Position numbers and translations under genes: made by a program. 64,000 nt of DNA, from NCBI GenBank assembly GCA_026018925.1, contig JAKSZU010000009.1:76480041-76544040 (forward strand), written 5' to 3'. Origin of the DNA: Tupaia tana. Taxonomy: Eukaryota > Chordata > Mammalia > Scandentia > Tupaiidae. Shown piece by piece: positions 1 to 11,292 of the stretch (position 1 is the stretch's first letter; every line of letters begins with the position of its first letter). The notes beneath the pieces were generated by a model, which saw only the letters and a list, made by a program, of their open reading frames with translations, was not told where the DNA came from and made no database searches.

Positions 1-1
1 C

Positions 2-957
2 TGGGCCAAGACAGCTGGGATGGGGTTAGCCACCAACAGGCCCCCAATACTAATAGAACTAAAAGCTACAGCTACCCCTGTGGCACTACGCCAATACCCT
101 ATGACCAAAGAAACCCGAGAAAGTATCAGGCCTCACATACAATGCCTCCTACACCTGGATATTCTTAAAAAATGCCAGTCACCTTGGAATACCTCCTTGC
201 TGCCCGTAAAAAAACCCGGCTCAAGTGGCTATCGCCCTGTGCAAGACTTGCGGGAGGTCAATAGGTGGGTACAGTACATCCATCCCACGGTACCTAATCC
301 ATATAACCTGCTAAGTTCTCTACCTCCAGAACGGGACTGGTATACTGTCTTAGACTTAAAGGACTCTTTCTTCTGCCTGCGACTGCACCCCTCCAGCCAG
401 AATATATCTGCCTTTGAATGGAGGGACCCGGATCATGGGACAATTAAGATGGACTCGGCTCCCTGAGGGTTTCCGATACTTGCCTACTATTTTTGATGAA
501 GCCCTCCATCAGGACCTCGCACACTTCCGCGCCAGCCACCCTGAGGTGACCCTCCTACAGTATGTAGACGACTTCTTGCTTGCAGGAGCAACTGAAGAAA
601 CATGTCGGCAGGGCACTGGACTGCTGCTAGAAGAACTGACCCACCTGGGGTATCGCAACTCTGCTAAAAAGGCCCAAATCTGTCAACAAGAGGTAACATA
701 CTTGGGCTATACTTTCAGGGGTGGAAAGAGGTGGCTCACCAAAGCCAGGAAACGGACTGTAACCCAGATCCCCGTTCCTCGCATGCCCCGGCAAGTGCGA
801 GAATTCTTGGGGACGTCGGGATTCTGCCGCCTATGGATACCAGGGTTCGCCGCTATGGCTGCTCCTCTTTACCCACTGACTAAAGAGGGAGCCCCCTTTG
901 AGTGGGGCGTTGACCAACAACAGGCTTTTGATGACATAAAAAAAGCCTGACTATCAG
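2..957 (+). pseudogene. pol: ERV pol, reverse transcriptase domain (broken)
   Basis: This part would copy viral RNA into DNA. The reading begins in one frame (to about 430) with the fingers/palm region and a first catalytic-aspartate block reading [14 protein letters not shown] near 350-390. It moves to another frame at about 430-440, just before the conserved [13 protein letters not shown] block (about 464-505). The catalytic YVDD motif is intact at 561-572. The following connection region reads through to a TGA at about 948. The frameshift and the stop make it non-coding as a polyprotein. The YVDD form and the LPxGF block match gammaretroviral pol rather than L1 reverse transcriptase, which uses FADD. 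Confidence 0.9.
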
Positions 958-2354
958 CCCCGGCTTTGACCCTGCCTGATGTGACAAAACCTTTCACTCT
1001 ACATGTAGATGAAAAAAAGGTGGTGGCCCGAGGGGGTACTCACGCAACCCTTAGGGCCTTGGAAAAGACCGGTGGCCTATCTCTCAAAAAAAACTGCACC
1101 CCGGGAACCAGCAGTTTTTGTAATGGCTATGTCGCTGGACTCCCATGTAGTCGACCACGGTTCATGTCCTGGACCCGGTGGCTTAAAACTCACGCCGGGC
1201 GCGTTTGCACGCGTGCCCAAGATCCCAAGAGGAGAATGGAGGAGAAGAGATTGCGGCATGACCATCCCCTCTGGGGGGTGATTTCTCGCTTTCTGTCTCT
1301 ATGTCTCTCTCTGTCTGTCTGGCTAGTGCATGCACCCTATAGCGAAAACCTCTCAAAAAAAAAAAAAAATGGACCCAGTGGCTGGGGGATCACCGGCTTG
1401 CCTGAGATCAATAGCAGCTGTGGCGACGCTGGTAAAAGATTCTGACAAATTGACTATGGGACAAAAATTACTAATCATTGCCCCCCATGCTTTAGAGAGC
1501 ATCATCTGACAGCCCCCCGACCGATGGCTGTCCAATGCTCATATGACCATTACCAGAGGACAGGGTCCAGTTTGGACCTCCAATCAGTCTCAATCCTGCT
1601 ATGCTGCTGCCTGAGACCTCCGCCAAGGGGGCTGTCTTCCATACCTGCCAAGAAGTCCTGGCAGAAGAAACCAGAACCCGACGGGATCTCCAAGATCAGC
1701 CGCTACCAAATGCCCAGCTGACCTGGTTCACTGACAGAAGCAGCTACATCATAGAAGGTAAAAGGGTGGGAGGGGCGGCTGTAGTAGACAAGGACCAGAC
1801 TGTCTGTGTGAGTAGCTTGCCTTAGGGAAGGAACCTCAGCCCAAAAAGCTGAACTCATAACCTTGACTCATGCCCTGCATCTGGCAGAGGGAAAGGTCAT
1901 AAATATTTACACTGATAGCTGGTATTCCTTCGCTACTGTCCATGTCCATGGGGCTATCTATAGACAATGAGGCTTACTGACTTCAGCTGGTAAAGATATC
2001 AAACATAAAGAACAGATCTTGGAATTGCTAGAGGCTATACACCTCCCTAAGAAGGTAGCTATTATCCACTGCCCTGGGCATCAAAAGGCAAAATCCCGGA
2101 TAGCAGAGGGAAACCAGCGAGCAGATCAGGCGGCTAAGCGGGCAGCCCAGGAGCTTAATATACTACCACTACACGAGGCGATAGACACAGGTCCCTCGGA
2201 TGAGACTCTTTCATATTCCGAACAAGACCTACTGGAAAGAAATAAAATGGGACCTCACTCCGTGACCCCAGAGGGGTACATAAGACTGTTGAGGGAAAGA
2301 CTATCCTCCCTCGAGAACAAGCAATTGCTTTCCTCGATCAGCTTCATAAGTTGA
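958..2354 (+). pseudogene. pol: ERV pol, connection and RNase H domain (broken, SINE-interrupted)
   Basis: RNase H degrades the RNA strand of the RNA-DNA hybrid. A start block reading WFTDRSS is seen near 1722-1742, where the family usually has a glycine after the aspartate; here it is arginine. A second block with YTDSWYSF lies near 1910-1930 and the last acidic block reads [10 protein letters not shown] near 2110-2140. The three blocks are in different frames or separated by stops (for example at about 1823 and 1968). A plus-strand SINE (1103-1369) splits the connection region after the sequence encoding AYLSKK. Nothing here could give a functional enzyme. Confidence 0.85.
1103..1369 (+). 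mobile_element. tRNA-derived SINE (family A of this window) inside ERV pol
   Basis: Full-length copy of the window's dominant SINE. Family architecture: a tRNA-like head of about 75 nt with an A box (TAGCGTAATGG in good copies) and a B box (GGTTCGAGTCC), an unrelated body with GAGAGGAGAATGGAGGAGAA, a CCCCCTGGGGGG palindrome, a CT-rich tract, a terminus CCTATAGCAAAAACCTCTC, then an A-tail. This copy has a mutated A box, and its flanks (aaactgcacccc / aaaatggaccca) are only a degraded duplication, so it is an older insertion that postdates the provirus. Confidence 0.93.
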
Positions 2355-3392
2355 CACACCTAGGCTCAAAACATCTAATTACCTCAGTTCGGCAGTCCTC
2401 GTTCCATGTCATAAACCTGCACAGACTCGCCAAAACATAGTAAACCAATGCAGACCCTGCCAATTAGTTAACGCCTACCCAGACAAGACACCACAAGGAA
2501 AGCGGCTTCGTGGACATCGTCCGGGAAGTTACTGGGAAGTAGACTTCACTGAAATAAAACCAGGCAAATATGGCTACAAGTATCTGCTAGTTCTGGTTGA
2601 TACATTCTCAGGGTGGGTCGAAGCCTTCCCCACTAAAAAAGAGACTGCTCAGACAGTGGCCAAGATAGACCTAGAAGAAATCTTCCTGAGATTTGGGGTG
2701 CCACTGGTTATTGGGTCCGACAATGGCCCCGCTTTTGTTGCCCAGATTAGTCAGGGACTGCCCAGGGTCCTGGGGTCTGACTGGAAATTGCATTGTGCTT
2801 ATAGGCCCCAAAGCTCAGGACAGGTTGAGAGAATGAATAGAACCCTAAAAGAGGTCATGACAAAATTGGCTTTAGAGACTGGCATAAAATATTGGACAGC
2901 CCTCCTTCCCTTTGCCCTGTTCCGCGCGCGAAATACACCCGGCCCCTTCGCCTTAACCCCTTTCGAGATTCTACATGGGGCACCGCCGCCAGATGCCTCT
3001 CTTGTTCCCACTCTCAAGCTTCTCAATCTCTTTATGCTATACTAAAAGCCCTTGAATTTGTCCAAAAAGAAACTTGGGCCCAACTTGCAGAGGCCTACAA
3101 GCCAGGAGACTCCCAGGTGCCTCACCAGTTCCAAGTTGGAGATTCAGTGTCCATCGGACGACATAGAGTGGCCACCCTCGAACCTCGGTGGAAGGGACCA
3201 TACCTGGTGCTGCTGACCACTCCAACAGTGATAAAGGTTGATGGCATCGCTTCTTGGATCCACACCTCCCATGCTAAACCAGCGCCTCCGCCAGACCCCA
3301 CTTGGAAGGTGGAAAAACTGGATCACCCACTCAAGCTCCACATTCGCTGTGGCAGTCTTGCTCCTCCTGATGCCTCTGCCTGCAATAAATAG
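2330..3392 (+). pseudogene. pol: ERV pol, integrase (broken)
   Basis: Integrase joins viral DNA to the host chromosome. The zinc-binding HHCC region is visible as [10 protein letters not shown] near 2345-2375 and CRPC at about 2452-2463. The catalytic triad is present: Asp at 2542-2544, Asp at 2719-2721 (SDNGPAF) and Glu at 2827-2829 (GQVERMN). Spacing is 58 and 35 residues, the gammaretroviral D,D35E arrangement. The core reads openly from about 2530 to 3000, then shifts frame near 3000-3040. The C-terminal domain continues in another frame to a stop at 3390-3392. Env starts upstream of this end, as in exogenous gammaretroviruses. Confidence 0.92.
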
Positions 3393-5481
3393 TGCCAACT
3401 CCCATAAGCCCCTGTCCCTTTCTTGGGTAAACTCCCGTGTGGGCGATAACCACGTTGTTAACATCACCACCTGCATGGCCCCATTGGGGACTTGTTTTCC
3501 CACCCTAGAATTTGATCTCTGTGACCTCGTGGGTGACTTGTGGACTAAGTCCATCCACGATCCCTTCAGGCTGTAGTATGGATGAGCAGGTCCGGGCACT
3601 AAATCAGACACCTACGATCATTACTTTTATGTGTGCCCTGGTAGCAACTCTTACAAATGTGGGGGCCCCACACATTTCTTCTGTTACGATTGGGACTGCA
3701 TGTCCACCGGCTACATTTCTTGGACTCCGCCACACCCAGATCCTCTGATAACTGTTACTAAAGGGCCCTGGCAAGGACCTAACACCTGGGATGCTTGCAG
3801 AGGTACCCTCACTAGATGCAACCCCGTTCAGGTCACCTTTACTGCTGAGGGTAAGCAAAAAACCCAAGATTGGCTCACTGGGAAAATGTGGGGCCTTAGA
3901 CTATATGCCACGGGGACGGATCCTGGCATCGCCTTTTCCATCAGGCTGCGCATACAAGACCCCTCTACTGCACCTGTGGGGCCCAATTCTGTCCTGATTG
4001 AACAAAAATCACCACCCAGAGTTCCCCAGGTCCCTCAAACACCCACCATCCCTGTCCCTTAGAAACCCCCAGTACCCAGCCCCACAGTTCAGTCCACCCT
4101 TACCCCAAGTACTCCGAACCCCCCCGGTACTGAGCAGAGACTTCTCAATTTAGTACAGGGAGCCTTCTCTGCCCTCAATTCCTCCAGTCCCAACCTTACC
4201 GAGCCCTGTTGTCTGTGCTTAGCCTCGAGCCCCCCCCCTACTATGAGGGCATAGCTTTCCCAGGAACCTATAACACCACTCCCTCCCCCCACTCCTGCAG
4301 TTGGAACTCTACGCTCACCCTCACAATGCTCTCAGGACAGGGCACCTGCCTTGGCAAAGTGCCCTCTGACCACCAGCATCTGTGTAATAAGACTATTTCA
4401 ACCATTCACTACACTGATACATACTTAGTGCCCCCTCCTGGGAGTTGGTGGGCTTGTACTACTGGGCTGACCCCTTGAGTCTCTTCCTCGGTGTTCAACC
4501 CCAACTCTGACTACTGTGTTCTAGTACAGGTACTCCCCAGAGTCATCTATTATGCATCTGACTCCTTTGAAAACCAATTCGGCCTTAAACATTTTAGACA
4601 AAAGAGGGATCCAGTCTCATTGACCACCCTGGCAGCATTATTAAGCCTCGGAGTGGCCGCGGGCATTGGAACTGGGACAACTGCACGTATACAGGCCCCC
4701 CAATATGCAGAAAGCCTGCGTGCAGCCATAGACGAAGATCTACGGGCCATAGAAAACTCTATAACTAAACTTCAGGAGTCCCTAACCTCCTTGTCTGAAG
4801 TAGTATTACGAAACAGGCAAGGACTCGACCTCCTATTCCTTAAAGAAGGGGGTCTATGTGCTGCTTTAAATGAACAATGCTGTTTCTATGCAGATCATTC
4901 AGGAGTCGTTAAAGACTCCATGACTAAACTTTGAGAACGGCTAGACAAAAGGCATCAATACTGAGAAGCCCAGCAGGGATGATTTGAAAGTTGGTATAGC
5001 CATTCCCCCTGGTTCACCACCCTTGTCTCTAGTTTGCTCGGTCCCCTAATTATACTCCTTCTCATCTTAAACTTCAGGCCTGCATTTTTTTTGAGAGGTT
5101 TTTGCTATAGGGCATGTGCGCTCGCCAGACAGAGAGAGAGAGAGACAGAGAGATAGAAAGCAAGAAATCATCCCCCAGGGAGGATGGCCACGCCGCAATC
5201 CCTTCTCCTCCATTCTCCTCTTGGGATCTTGGGCATGCACGCACATGCGCCCGGTGTGAGTTTTAAGCCACTGGGTCCGGGACGCGAACCGTGGTCAACT
5301 ACATGGGAGTCCAGTGACATAGCCATTACGCCAACTGCTGGTCCCTGGGCCCTGCATTTTAAACCACCTAGTCACTTTCGTCCATGAGCGAGTAAGCGCA
5401 GTTCAAGTACCCATGCTCCAACAACAATATCAGACCCTCCAACAGTCAGAAAATTATCCCGATACTCTTGTGGGTCCATAA
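3238..5481 (+). pseudogene. env: ERV env (broken): SU and TM regions, SINE-interrupted
   Basis: Retroviral envelope gene remnant. A hydrophobic signal peptide ([13 protein letters not shown]) lies near 3345-3385, overlapping the end of pol in another frame. The SU part has stops and frameshifts (for example TAG near 3574). A CXXC motif reads CCLC at 4207-4218, where the family usually has tryptophan at the second position. A WWACTTGLTP block lies near 4445-4475. A furin-type site RQKR is at 4596-4607, followed by a hydrophobic fusion-peptide-like stretch. The TM ectodomain has a CX6CC motif at 4857-4883. A TGA at 4932 ends the frame. The membrane anchor (near 5010-5080) is cut by a minus-strand SINE, and the cytoplasmic tail resumes after 5360 and ends at 5479-5481. 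It cannot encode an envelope. Confidence 0.9.
5089..5345 (-). mobile_element. tRNA-derived SINE inside ERV env
   Basis: Minus-strand full-length copy, seen on the plus strand as T-tract, GAGAGGTTTTTGCTATAGGG through to GCCAACTGCTGGTCCC. It is flanked by a 10-bp TSD, cctgcatttt, at 5079-5088 and 5351-5360. It interrupts the membrane-spanning part of env. Confidence 0.95.
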
Positions 5482-5513
5482 GTTTTATGATTAAAACTTC
5501 TCCCAAAAAATGC

Positions 5514-5525
5514 AAAATGGGGGAA
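5514..5525 (+). other. Polypurine tract of the provirus
   Basis: aaaatgggggaa lies directly before the TG that opens the 3' LTR, where the plus-strand primer tract must sit in a retrovirus. Confidence 0.85.
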
Positions 5526-5977
5526 TGTAAGAATAAATTTAAATTGTGCCTTTTTGCTCTATAAAGATAAAATTTAACCTTTGCTTTTGCCGGACGCCCT
5601 TGTGATAAACTGCCCTTGTGATAAACTACCCTGACAGACTTAATTATGCAAACCTCCAGGAACGGAGCAAATGGAATATGGACAAGGAACTAGAAAGACA
5701 ACCCATGCACCTGTGTCGCAAGACTGCCACTCTTCCCCCTAGAAATGAACTACCCGTTAAACTTCTGCATACCTTCTCCTGCTGATAAAAAGACCTATAA
5801 CCCTAAAAACGGGGTCCTCGCTCGGGCCTGCTGAGTCAGGTGTTTGCTTGGACCCCAGCCAGCTGGATAAATAAAACCTCTTGCATTTTGCATCAAGAAC
5901 CAACTCTTGTGATTGATTGGGGGTCGCGTATCCTCTGGACAGAAAGTGCGCTGAGCCAGGCAGCCGGCGGCCTTTCA
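5526..5977 (+). repeat. 3' LTR of the class I ERV
   Basis: Starts TGTAAGAATAA right after the polypurine tract and appears to end GGCCTTTCA. A TATA-like gataaaaag lies near 5783-5791 and a polyadenylation signal AATAAA at 5870-5875, so U3-R-U5 order is kept. The promoter-to-polyA block around 5825-5885 (CCTGCTGAGTCAGG, ACCCCAGCCAGCTGG) is shared with the solo LTR near 10.2 kb. The right edge is inferred from the terminal CA and is uncertain by several bases. Confidence 0.82.
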
Positions 5978-7071
5978 GTACAAGTTAAAATACATCTGTT
6001 TGCCTTTTCTCTTATTAATCTGCCCATTGATGTGATTTTCAGAAAAACTCAATAAAATAAAATAAAAACTACAATATATACTTCTATATTCTTTAATTGA
6101 ATAAATCAATAAGATAAAGGCTCTGGTGTGATTATCTTGACCTTTCTCTTATGGTCAAAGTAATTGTTTTGAGCACCAAACATTATTTCTTTCTTAATAA
6201 TATTAAAAGGCAAGAAGAAAAATCCTGTTTTGAGTTTTACTTTAAAAGCAAAGAAAGTTCCCCAGATCAACCCTAGAGAATGATATAGCTTGCATGCCAA
6301 TGTCTAAACCAGTCACTGGCCATGGAATTATACTTTGCTTAAACCAATGAAATATATCTCCTGTAGAGATCCCAATACAGTCCAAAGCAACCAGTATATG
6401 ATCCAAATTTGGATTATTTTAGCAAGAAAACATAAGGTAGGTAGATGGCATCTGGCTATTGGATTGGTAATTAAAAATGTCAATATTCTGCCAGAGACAT
6501 AGGCCATTATTTGCAACTCACAAGAATCAATTTGGATACTAGAGTTTGGAGATCTTTGGAGACTTGTTGGAAATTTGGGGAGTATAAAGATGCTTTCAAT
6601 ATGGTCCAGACTAGAGGAAGATGAATCCTCTCGATTTACGTTGCCACTCTCAAGTTGAGTTTTCAATGTTTCATATAGTAAACTACACCTTAAAAAGTGT
6701 TATGTTGTCTCTCTTCTTCAATAGCTAGAGTAAACATTCAAGGTAACAAATAAGGCTTACACAGCAGAAAATATTAACTAATAACAAAATAATTAAGCCT
6801 AAGTTATTTCTTCAAAGTCTCTGAAACCAGTGATTAATTTGTTTTGCAATAGTCATGATACTGGAACAGGCAGGGATGGTTGTTCTGAGGACCAAAAATC
6901 AAGTCTGTGTCACTTGTTGACAAAGAGTCAAGAGTTGGTGAATAAGGAAAGAAATTTATTTCTGTGAGATCAACACCAAGGAAAGAGGACCAAAGTCCAT
7001 AGTCATCTTTGCTGTACTGGATGAGATACAGAACTTATATAAGGGAAGAAAGACATCAGTGCATCAGTGTC

Positions 7072-7122
<51 letters not shown>

Positions 7123-7332
7123 AAGAGGACGTTATTTATTGTTTTGGGGCAGAATAAGGAGGAGATTTGGTCACTGTTTTTGAGGAGGATCACAAGAAGA
7201 CTGACAGCATCAGGGTGGTGAACATAGCTTGTGGTGGGAAGTTTTCATTTTGAGCGTACTGAGTAGAATGACCAATTTTAGTTCTCTGCAAGGGGCTTAA
7301 ACTAAAGTAAAGATTAATGAAGCAGTTAAAAC
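5978..7332. other. Spacer; possible old LTR fragment around 6900-7320
   Basis: No gene is supported. The stretch 6930-7060 (gtgaataaggaaagaaattt and what follows) looks like a reverse-oriented MaLR/ERVL-type LTR, possibly continuing past the SINE to about 7850, but it is too diverged to name. Confidence 0.35.
7077..7119. repeat. (TA)n microsatellite
   Basis: An uninterrupted run of about 21 TA units, likely length-polymorphic. Confidence 0.97.
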
Positions 7333-7347
7333 AAAATGGAATAATTT

Positions 7348-7607
7348 TTTTTTTTTTGAGAGGTTTTTGCTATAGGGCGCGTGCGCTCGCCAGACAGACA
7401 GAGAGAGACAGAGAGATAGAAAGCAGGAAATCACCCCCCAGGGGGGATGGCCACGCCGCAATCCCTTCTCCTCCATTCTCCTCTCGGGATCTTGGGCACG
7501 CACGCACACGCGCCCGGCGTGAGTTTAAGCTGCCGGGTCCGGGACTCGAACCGCGGTCGACTACGTGGGAGTCCAGCGACATAGCCATTACGCTAACTGC
7601 TGGTCCC
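7348..7607 (-). mobile_element. Young tRNA-derived SINE
   Basis: Near-consensus copy with a perfect B box on the minus strand and intact CpGs. Exact 15-bp TSD aaaatggaataattt at 7333-7347 and 7608-7622. Belongs to the subfamily with the short gcttaaactc junction. Confidence 0.97.
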
Positions 7608-7622
7608 AAAATGGAATAATTT

Positions 7623-8807
7623 AAAGGTGAACCTTAGATCCTGGTTTAGGAGCAGTGATGGTCAAGGTTTGGTTTTGCAATGCATAAACTAATAAAATCT
7701 TCTCAGACAGTCATAAGGGATAGGCTGGTGGCTTCTTCTTTCCTCACTTCCTTCATAGCCAACTATCTGTAAAAATTCAGGAATATTATTGCTAACTTCC
7801 ATTAGTTAAGCATTAGGCTCCATCTATTGGGAGAGAGGCAAAAAAGTTATGTTCTCTAAGACTCATTGTGACAGAAAAGAAAGACAGAAGTTAAAGACTG
7901 ATTTTCTTAAGGTTTAATCTACTAAGATGTACTCCAACGCTAATTACAATGTAGACTTACTTTGATTCTCTTATGGCTCTGTTATAATTACACAACTTAT
8001 TGATATCAAAGGAGAAAAAATATATAATCAAATTGACTGGTGATCAAAGCAATTGCTAATGAACTCTGGTGATAAAACATTTATTTGCTGAGATGACATA
8101 TTTCTCACATTTATTATGTGTGCTTTAACAAAACAGAATGCAGTGTTTTTGATAAAAGAACTAAATCTAGACGCTATCACTCCATGTCATGACTTGTTTA
8201 CACAGTTTCTTGTAAGACTTTTTAACCCTTCTGTGTTTATTTCCCAGCATCAACCATTTTTTTCAAATTTAAATTGAACTTCTACTCTTAGAAAATTACA
8301 TATACCCACATGTACACATACACACATAGACTCAGTGTTATGTTTACATTTTAAATTGTTTTTCCTTTACTCACAAGATTGGCTAAGTAAAGTAATTACC
8401 TACTTGTCATTTGGACATTAACTGCATTCTTATGGTATCTTTACTTATTTTCTCTCTTTCCGATCCTGTACTTCTTGTTTACAAGCATTGTTTATTCAAA
8501 AGATGAAGCAATGTTTTCAAAATCTAGACCTGCATAAAAGTTGTTTGTTGAAGTTCTTTGCTAGATACTCAAGAATTTTCAGAACAGAAAATTAACTTTT
8601 CTTTTTATAGCATCATAAAATGTAGTGCCTTAAAAAACAAAATAATAGTATGTCATGAGTTCTATTGCAATATTTGACTTCTCAAAACATTTAGGAATTT
8701 ATTAGCCTTCTAAATTATTAAAATTTTGATAATAAGTGTACTAATACCTGTATATTCATCATTTCCTCTAAAGGTGACAAAATGTGATAAATAAAAATTT
8801 TCATTTT
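7623..8807. other. Spacer without recognised gene
   Basis: AT-rich sequence with stops in all frames. 7623-7850 may continue the LTR-like sequence before the SINE. Nothing else is recognised. Confidence 0.5.
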
Positions 8808-9070
8808 GGGAACAGCAGTTAGTGTAATGGCTATGTCGCTGGACTCCCATGTAGTTGATCACGGTTTGCATCTCGGACCCGGTGGCTTAAAACTCATGCT
8901 GGACGCGTGTGCGTGCGTGCTCAAGATCCTGAGAGGAGAATGGAGGAGAGGTGAATGTGGTGTGGTCATCCTCCCTGAGGGGTGATTTCTCGCTTTCTGT
9001 CCCTCTGTCTCTGTCTGTCTGTCTGTCTGGTGAGTGCATGTGCCCTATAGCAAAAACCTCTCCAAATTTT
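8808..9070 (+). mobile_element. tRNA-derived SINE
   Basis: Full-length but moderately diverged (GGGAACAGCAGTTAGTGTAATGG head, CCCTATAGCAAAAACCTCTCC terminus). A T-rich flanking duplication near attttcatttt is seen on both sides. It ends in a T-run rather than an A-tail, suggesting post-insertion change. Confidence 0.9.
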
Positions 9071-9197
9071 TTTTTTTCATTTCTTAACTAGTGTCTCAGT
9101 TTTCTCCCCCCTCAATGAATATGTGACATTTTGCAAAGTGGACCAGAATAAGCATTCTGAACCATAGTTTATGAATAACATAAATGAGATATTTGTG

Positions 9198-9430
9198 GTT
9201 CACCCAGTGGAGTGGCAGTTAAGATGACTAGATCCCAAATGGCCAACTGTGTGGTTGAAGTCTCACAAGTGATGTTTTAAAAAACATGCCAGCAAATGTA
9301 TATTTATGTCCAAAATCCCAAGGAGAAGGGATTGTGGCATAGCCATCCTCCTGGGGGTTGCTTTCTCACTTTTTCTCTGTCTTTCTTTCTCTGTCAAGTG
9401 CAAACATCATATAGAAAAATATTTTAAAAG
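9198..9430 (+). mobile_element. Old diverged copy of the tRNA-derived SINE
   Basis: Recognised by GGCAGTTAAGATGACTAGATCCC, AAAATCCCAAGGAGAAGGG and the CT-rich tail ending before ATATAGAAAAATATT. It belongs to the older subfamily with a GCACTGGATCCCACATGGCC-type head. Confidence 0.8.
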
Positions 9431-9645
9431 TAAGATAATTATGTTTTTAAAAAGAAAATTAGTCAAAAACAGATTAATTAAATCAGATAATGGTGTATTT
9501 CTCCACCACATCCTGTGGTCATCCTCATCCCAGTGAATTAGCTATTGGTTTGGATGTTGTGTGGATGCAACCTTGAAAAATATAAGCTGTTGCCTCAATG
9601 TTTTAGATAACCAACAGTATTGGAAGAAAACAATAAAAGTTGGGA

Positions 9646-9652
9646 ATATATA

Positions 9653-9707
<55 letters not shown>

Positions 9708-9714
9708 ATATTTA
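9646..9714. repeat. (TA)n-rich microsatellite
   Basis: An imperfect TA run with TG and CA interruptions. It gives spurious Tyr/Ile open frames on both strands. Confidence 0.95.
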
Positions 9715-9847
9715 AATTTATGATTAAGACTAATACAGAATAATTCAAGTATTATAAAACCGTTCCAATTGTATTTCTTCATCAGACATATCAGATATAT
9801 CAATAAAAGATTGGGCTGAAGAATGGGCAGAAGAATGTGGGCTAGAA

Positions 9848-10321
9848 TGTTGATGGCCATTTGACATTACCAGCCCCGGGCCCCTGCAGCCCCGAGTTCC
9901 CAGGCCCCTGCAGCCCCAAGCTCCTGCAACTACTGGGTTTGCCACATCCTGTAAGCACCCTGCCCCAAGTCCCTGTAACTGCAGAGGTTTGCAAGCTTCA
10001 AGGGAATTGAGCAAACAGGATGTAGGTTGGAGGGCTGGCAGCGACCCTTGCACCAGAGTTGCTGGGTCTGCTTCTGCTATCCCCCCTAGACGCCTCCCTT
10101 GCTGATAAATCAGGTCATAGAAACTTACTAGCTGTACTTCCTCATCCCTTCCCCTGCTTATAAAAACGCCTCTCACCCAGGCTCAGGGTCCTTGCTAAAG
10201 CCTGCTGTGTCAGGTATTTGCTCAGACCCCAGCTAGCTGGACAATAAAGCCTCTCTTGTACTTGCATTGTTATTGTCCTCTCTGCATCACTGAGGGTACG
10301 ATTGATTTCTGGACCCTAACA
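9848..10321 (+). repeat. Solo LTR related to the class I ERV at 5.5-6.0 kb
   Basis: Shares the promoter-to-polyA block with the LTR at 5526-5977: TTATAAAAAC near 10158, CCTGCTGTGTCAGG, ACCCCAGCTAGCTGG, and AATAAA near 10243. It ends TTTCTGGACCCTAACA. The U3 carries a GC-rich repeat of CCCCTGCAGCCCC units (about 9890-9930). No internal retroviral sequence flanks it. The left edge (TGTTGATGGCC) is a guess and I could not find a convincing TSD. An open frame on the minus strand across it is incidental. Confidence 0.75.
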
Positions 10322-10487
10322 ATACATGGTGGTGTTTGGGGACAAAACACAAAACTGACATATGTTCTAACTGATAACCCAAACAGAAGAGTGTTGGCAA
10401 TATAATTCTAAACATCCCAAAATTTTAAAGCTACCATGAAAATTAGTGTAGTATATGAGATAAAATAAAATCTGGAAGTAAAATAAA

Positions 10488-10650
10488 TCTGGATTCTATA
10501 CCTAATTATATCACTTGATAGTCGTGTGGCATTCGCAAATTATTTATGCCTTTATTTCTAGATCTGTAATGCAAGGGTGACAATACTTTTACTAAACTAA
10601 CAAAATAGCTTGGAGAGTCTATTGAGATAGCATTTATATAAGTGAGTCAG
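10488..10650 (+). repeat. MIR-like ancient SINE fragment
   Basis: The sequence follows the MIR core pattern (ctggattc...cacttgatagtcgtgtggc...aaattattt...ctagatctgtaatg...gagatagcatt). It is well diverged, as expected for this mammal-wide family. A second, weaker MIR-like match is at about 10950-11040. Confidence 0.7.
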
Positions 10651-10676
10651 AAGACATAACAATATGAGAGTTTTTG

Positions 10677-10929
10677 TGGCCAGCAGTTGTCATGGTGGCT
10701 AAGGTCCTGGACCCCACATGGCCAGCTTAGTAGTTTGAGTCTCAGACCCAGCACCTTAAAAAACATGTCAGGTATGTGTATGAGCATGTCTAAAATCCCT
10801 AGAGGATAGTGGAGAAGAAATGATTGCAACATAGCCATCCTACCTGGGAGACAATTTCTCACTTTACCTCTCTCTTCATCTCTCTGTCCCTGGTGAGCAA
10901 ATGCACCCTATGGAAAATGAAAAAAAAAG
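10677..10929 (+). mobile_element. Old copy of the tRNA-derived SINE
   Basis: GGCCAGCAGTTGTCATGGTGGCTAAGG head, AAATCCCTAGAGGATAGTGG body and CCCTATGGAAAATGAAAAAA tail. Older subfamily; TSD not recognised. Confidence 0.85.
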
Positions 10930-11145
10930 CATAAAAGGAGAATTGTGAGCTGAGTTTTGCAACTAATAATCTGTATAAGCATGGACACTTAGATCAAATT
11001 ATCCATGCCTCAGATTACTTACTTGTATATTGGAAGTTACCTTTTTAAATAACAATTTTCATTGCAATTATTTCTAATTTATATATAATAGTTATACACC
11101 TTATGGGATATAGAGTAGTTTTTCAAAGCATATACACAATGGCTG

Positions 11146-11240
11146 GGACCAGCAGATGGTGTAATGGCTACATTGCTGGATGCCCATGTAGTTGACCACA
11201 GTTTGTGTCCTGGACCTGGTGGCTTAAAACTCACACTGGG

Positions 11241-11292
<52 letters not shown>

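Larger units (their letters stand above)
1..5977 (+). mobile_element. Gammaretrovirus-like endogenous retrovirus (class I ERV), 3' part: pol, env, 3' LTR
   Basis: The order reverse transcriptase, RNase H, integrase, an env overlapping the end of pol, a polypurine tract and an LTR is that of a gammaretroviral provirus. The window opens inside pol, so the 5' LTR, primer binding site and gag are not visible and the proviral TSD cannot be tested. Motifs in all three enzymes and in env fit the gammaretroviral family. The copy is defective: frameshifts in RT, RNase H, integrase and env, in-frame stops, and two SINE insertions (1103-1369 in the RNase H region, 5089-5345 in the transmembrane part of env). 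It is therefore an old, non-functional provirus. Confidence 0.93.

Noticed and set aside
3238-5481. A co-opted (syncytin-like) envelope gene
   Set aside because: Several frameshifts and stops and a SINE in the membrane anchor rule out a functional protein.
9745-10176. 143-codon minus-strand frame
   Set aside because: It lies across a solo LTR and reads antisense to it; no domain.
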